In this document: piece after piece, positions 63,162 through 64,000 of the stretch
Layout: every line of letters begins with the position of its first letter
Position numbering within the stretch: position 1 is the stretch's first letter
Assembly: GCA_030706745.1 (NCBI GenBank)
Contig: JAUZNX010000007.1
Location: 124,001 to 188,000 of the forward strand
Length of the DNA stretch: 64,000 nt
Direction of reading: 5' to 3'
Source of the DNA: Bacteroidota bacterium
GTDB taxonomy: Bacteria; Bacteroidota; Ignavibacteria; Palsa-1295
Notes under the pieces: generated by a model
Databases searched by the model: none
Seen by the model: only the letters and a program-made list of their open reading frames with translations
What the model was told of the DNA's origin: nothing
Translations under genes and position numbers: made by a program

Positions 63162-63641
63162 GTGTACCATAGTAGTATCGAGGGAGAGGACGTCACCCAG
63201 CAGAATCACGATCCGGGAGGATCGAACTCACAGCCAGAGCTTCTGCAGAATTACCGCACCATGACACCGGGGACATTGGTGTCAATGACTCCTCGCAGAT
63301 CAGCGATTCAGCGGCGGCACCATCGGCGAAATCTCGATTGGGAACAAGTGGACCTTGCATCGAATGGTCTCTATGCACGCAATCTCGAAGAACTCGAAGC
63401 ACGGTTTCCTGCGCTGAGTCTAATGGAGCTTCGCGTTTGCGCGCTCGCAAAGGCGATGCTTACCTCTTCCATGATCGCGGAGTTGCTCGGCATTTGTACG
63501 AAGACCGTTGAGAATCACCTACGCAGTGTACGAATCAAACTCGGCCTTCCACCTGGCACGAAGTTGCACACCGTCTTTTCCACACGTGCAGATCCTGTTG
63601 ATAAAAAAAATGCCAGCATTCAAATCTTGGGGGATTATTAG
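63162..63641 (+). CDS. LuxR-type HTH regulator 2 of the array
   Basis: A 159-residue paralogue of the regulator at 62305. The shared block runs from about residue 48 (RSAIQRRHHRRNLDWEQVDL, GLYARNLEELEARFPALS) through the LuxR HTH at about 82-129 (LMELRVCALAKAMLTSSMIA, ELLGICTKTVENHLRSVR, IKLGLPPGTK). The N-terminal 45 residues are polar and unrelated to copy 1. The start is the GTG at 63162-63164, set by a strong AGGAGG at 63152-63157; an upstream GTG-type extension to 63093 lacks one. Promoter C overlaps its 3' end: the stop codon TAG (63639-63641) lies inside the G-run element. Confidence 0.85.
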   Translation: MYHSSIEGEDVTQQNHDPGGSNSQPELLQNYRTMTPGTLVSMTPRRSAIQRRHHRRNLDWEQVDLASNGLYARNLEELEARFPALSLMELRVCALAKAMLTSSMIAELLGICTKTVENHLRSVRIKLGLPPGTKLHTVFSTRADPVDKKNASIQILGDY

Positions 63642-63674
63642 GGGTTGAATTGCCGTGGCTACCGCGTAAGTTCG
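63627..63674 (+). promoter_or_regulatory. Array promoter C, overlapping the end of LuxR gene 2
   Basis: TTGGGGGATTATTAGGGG, then TTGAA at 63645-63649, 17 bp, and TAAGTTCG at 63667-63674. The G-run element encodes the last four residues and stop of LuxR 2. It reads into a 220-bp stretch without a clear gene. A weak hairpin CGTTG/CAGCG lies at 63693-63708. Confidence 0.7.
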
Positions 63675-63897
63675 CATTCGTTATTACGCGAGCGTTGCAC
63701 ACACAGCGAACGCGATCTAACAGGGACAACAAACACCTTCTTGCCTCTCCTCTGCGGATCATTGATCTTCACCGAGAGGGAAGTCACACATTGGCAAACG
63801 AACTAACCGGCCGGGCACTTCACTCTCACCGGGTGCCCGGCCAGTGATATAGACCTTCGACAGCGAAGAAGATGAAAAAAAATGAAGCGAACGAAAA
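63675..63897 (+). other. Non-coding unit between promoters C and D, candidate small RNA
   Basis: No credible ORF. It contains a GC-rich hairpin, GGCCGGGCAC (63809-63818) with GTGCCCGGCC (63833-63842), 10 bp stem and 14-nt loop. A transcript from promoter C to this hairpin would be about 165 nt. The hairpin is not followed by a T-run, so the 3' end is a guess. Confidence 0.4.
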
Positions 63898-63945
63898 TTG
63901 GGGGATTATTAGGGGTTGAAGGCTCCGATCAACGCTGTAAGTTTG
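63898..63945 (+). promoter_or_regulatory. Array promoter D, nearly identical to C
   Basis: TTGGGGGATTATTAGGGG, then TTGAA at 63916-63920, 17 bp, and TAAGTTTG at 63938-63945. The G-run element is identical to copy C. A hairpin CGCAC-ATCTTA-GTGCG flanked by CGTT/AACG (63950-63977) follows. The unit it drives lies beyond the window. Confidence 0.75.
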
Positions 63946-64000
63946 CATTCGTTATCACGCACATCTTAGTGCGAACGGAACGAGCCGAAAATCCGGAACA

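Noticed and set aside
61981-63945. CRISPR-like or simple tandem repeat
   Set aside because: Only four copies at spacings of 823 and 271 bp with genes between; the repeat contains promoter elements and there are no cas genes.

Overview
The window is a chromosomal segment of a Gram-negative bacterium of the Bacteroidota/Chlorobi (FCB) lineage, most likely an Ignavibacteria/Kapabacteria-type organism. This placement is an inference from several signs. Secreted proteins carry type IX secretion (T9SS)-like C-terminal sorting domains. There is a Bacteroidota-style cluster of exbB-exbD-exbD-tonB-tonB-pstS-TPR. Glycogen synthase lies next to a DUF4270-like lipoprotein gene. A large secreted protein has the N-terminal layout of the Bacteroidota 'TANFOR' proteins. 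Promoters near the right end match TTG-N19-TAnnTTTG. No plasmid or prophage genes, integrase, transposase or CRISPR array was seen.

Layout. 0-7 kb: partial bifunctional nuclease, a lipoprotein, a Thr-Tyr-Thr tRNA cluster, an MltD-like LysM lytic transglycosylase, a lamin-tail/T9SS protein and a LolC/E-type permease. 7.4-10.6 kb: a stand-alone type ISP restriction-modification gene lying between the permease and its lolD ATPase. 11.5-19.8 kb: a KinB-like histidine kinase and response regulator downstream of mlaE-mlaF-mlaD, a 49-residue DUF5670-like membrane protein, and a soluble kinase/NtrC-type regulator pair. 19.8-25.9 kb: the TonB energising cluster, probably one operon with the kinase/NtrC pair at its end. 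26-36 kb: housekeeping genes (VWA lipoprotein, polyprenyl synthase, tatC, glyA, glgA) mixed with envelope proteins, and tRNA-Ser. 36-48 kb: two T9SS-related ORFs, an NtrC-type regulator, a small barrel, a histidine kinase, then kdpFABC with an extra 27-codon ORF and a KdpD homologue whose kinase half is replaced by a PTS EIIA-like domain. 48-61 kb: very large secreted and outer-membrane proteins. 61-64 kb: a broken type I restriction subunit followed by a tandem array of near-identical promoters and two LuxR-type regulators.

How it fits together. Much of the window is envelope biology: lipoprotein release (Lol), phospholipid transport (Mla), TonB energy transfer, Tat export, peptidoglycan turnover and T9SS cargo. 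Potassium uptake is encoded with a rearranged regulatory set: a separate membrane kinase and a sigma-54 activator stand upstream, and the KdpD protein cannot itself be a kinase. Two restriction loci are present, one apparently intact and one a remnant.

The most unusual region is 61.98-63.95 kb. Four copies of a 48-bp block (two G-runs, TTSAA, 16-17 bp, TAnnTTTG) recur. Two of them precede long structured leaders and paralogous LuxR-HTH genes, and a third straddles the stop codon of the second regulator. This looks like an array of co-regulated transcription units that continues beyond the right edge of the window.
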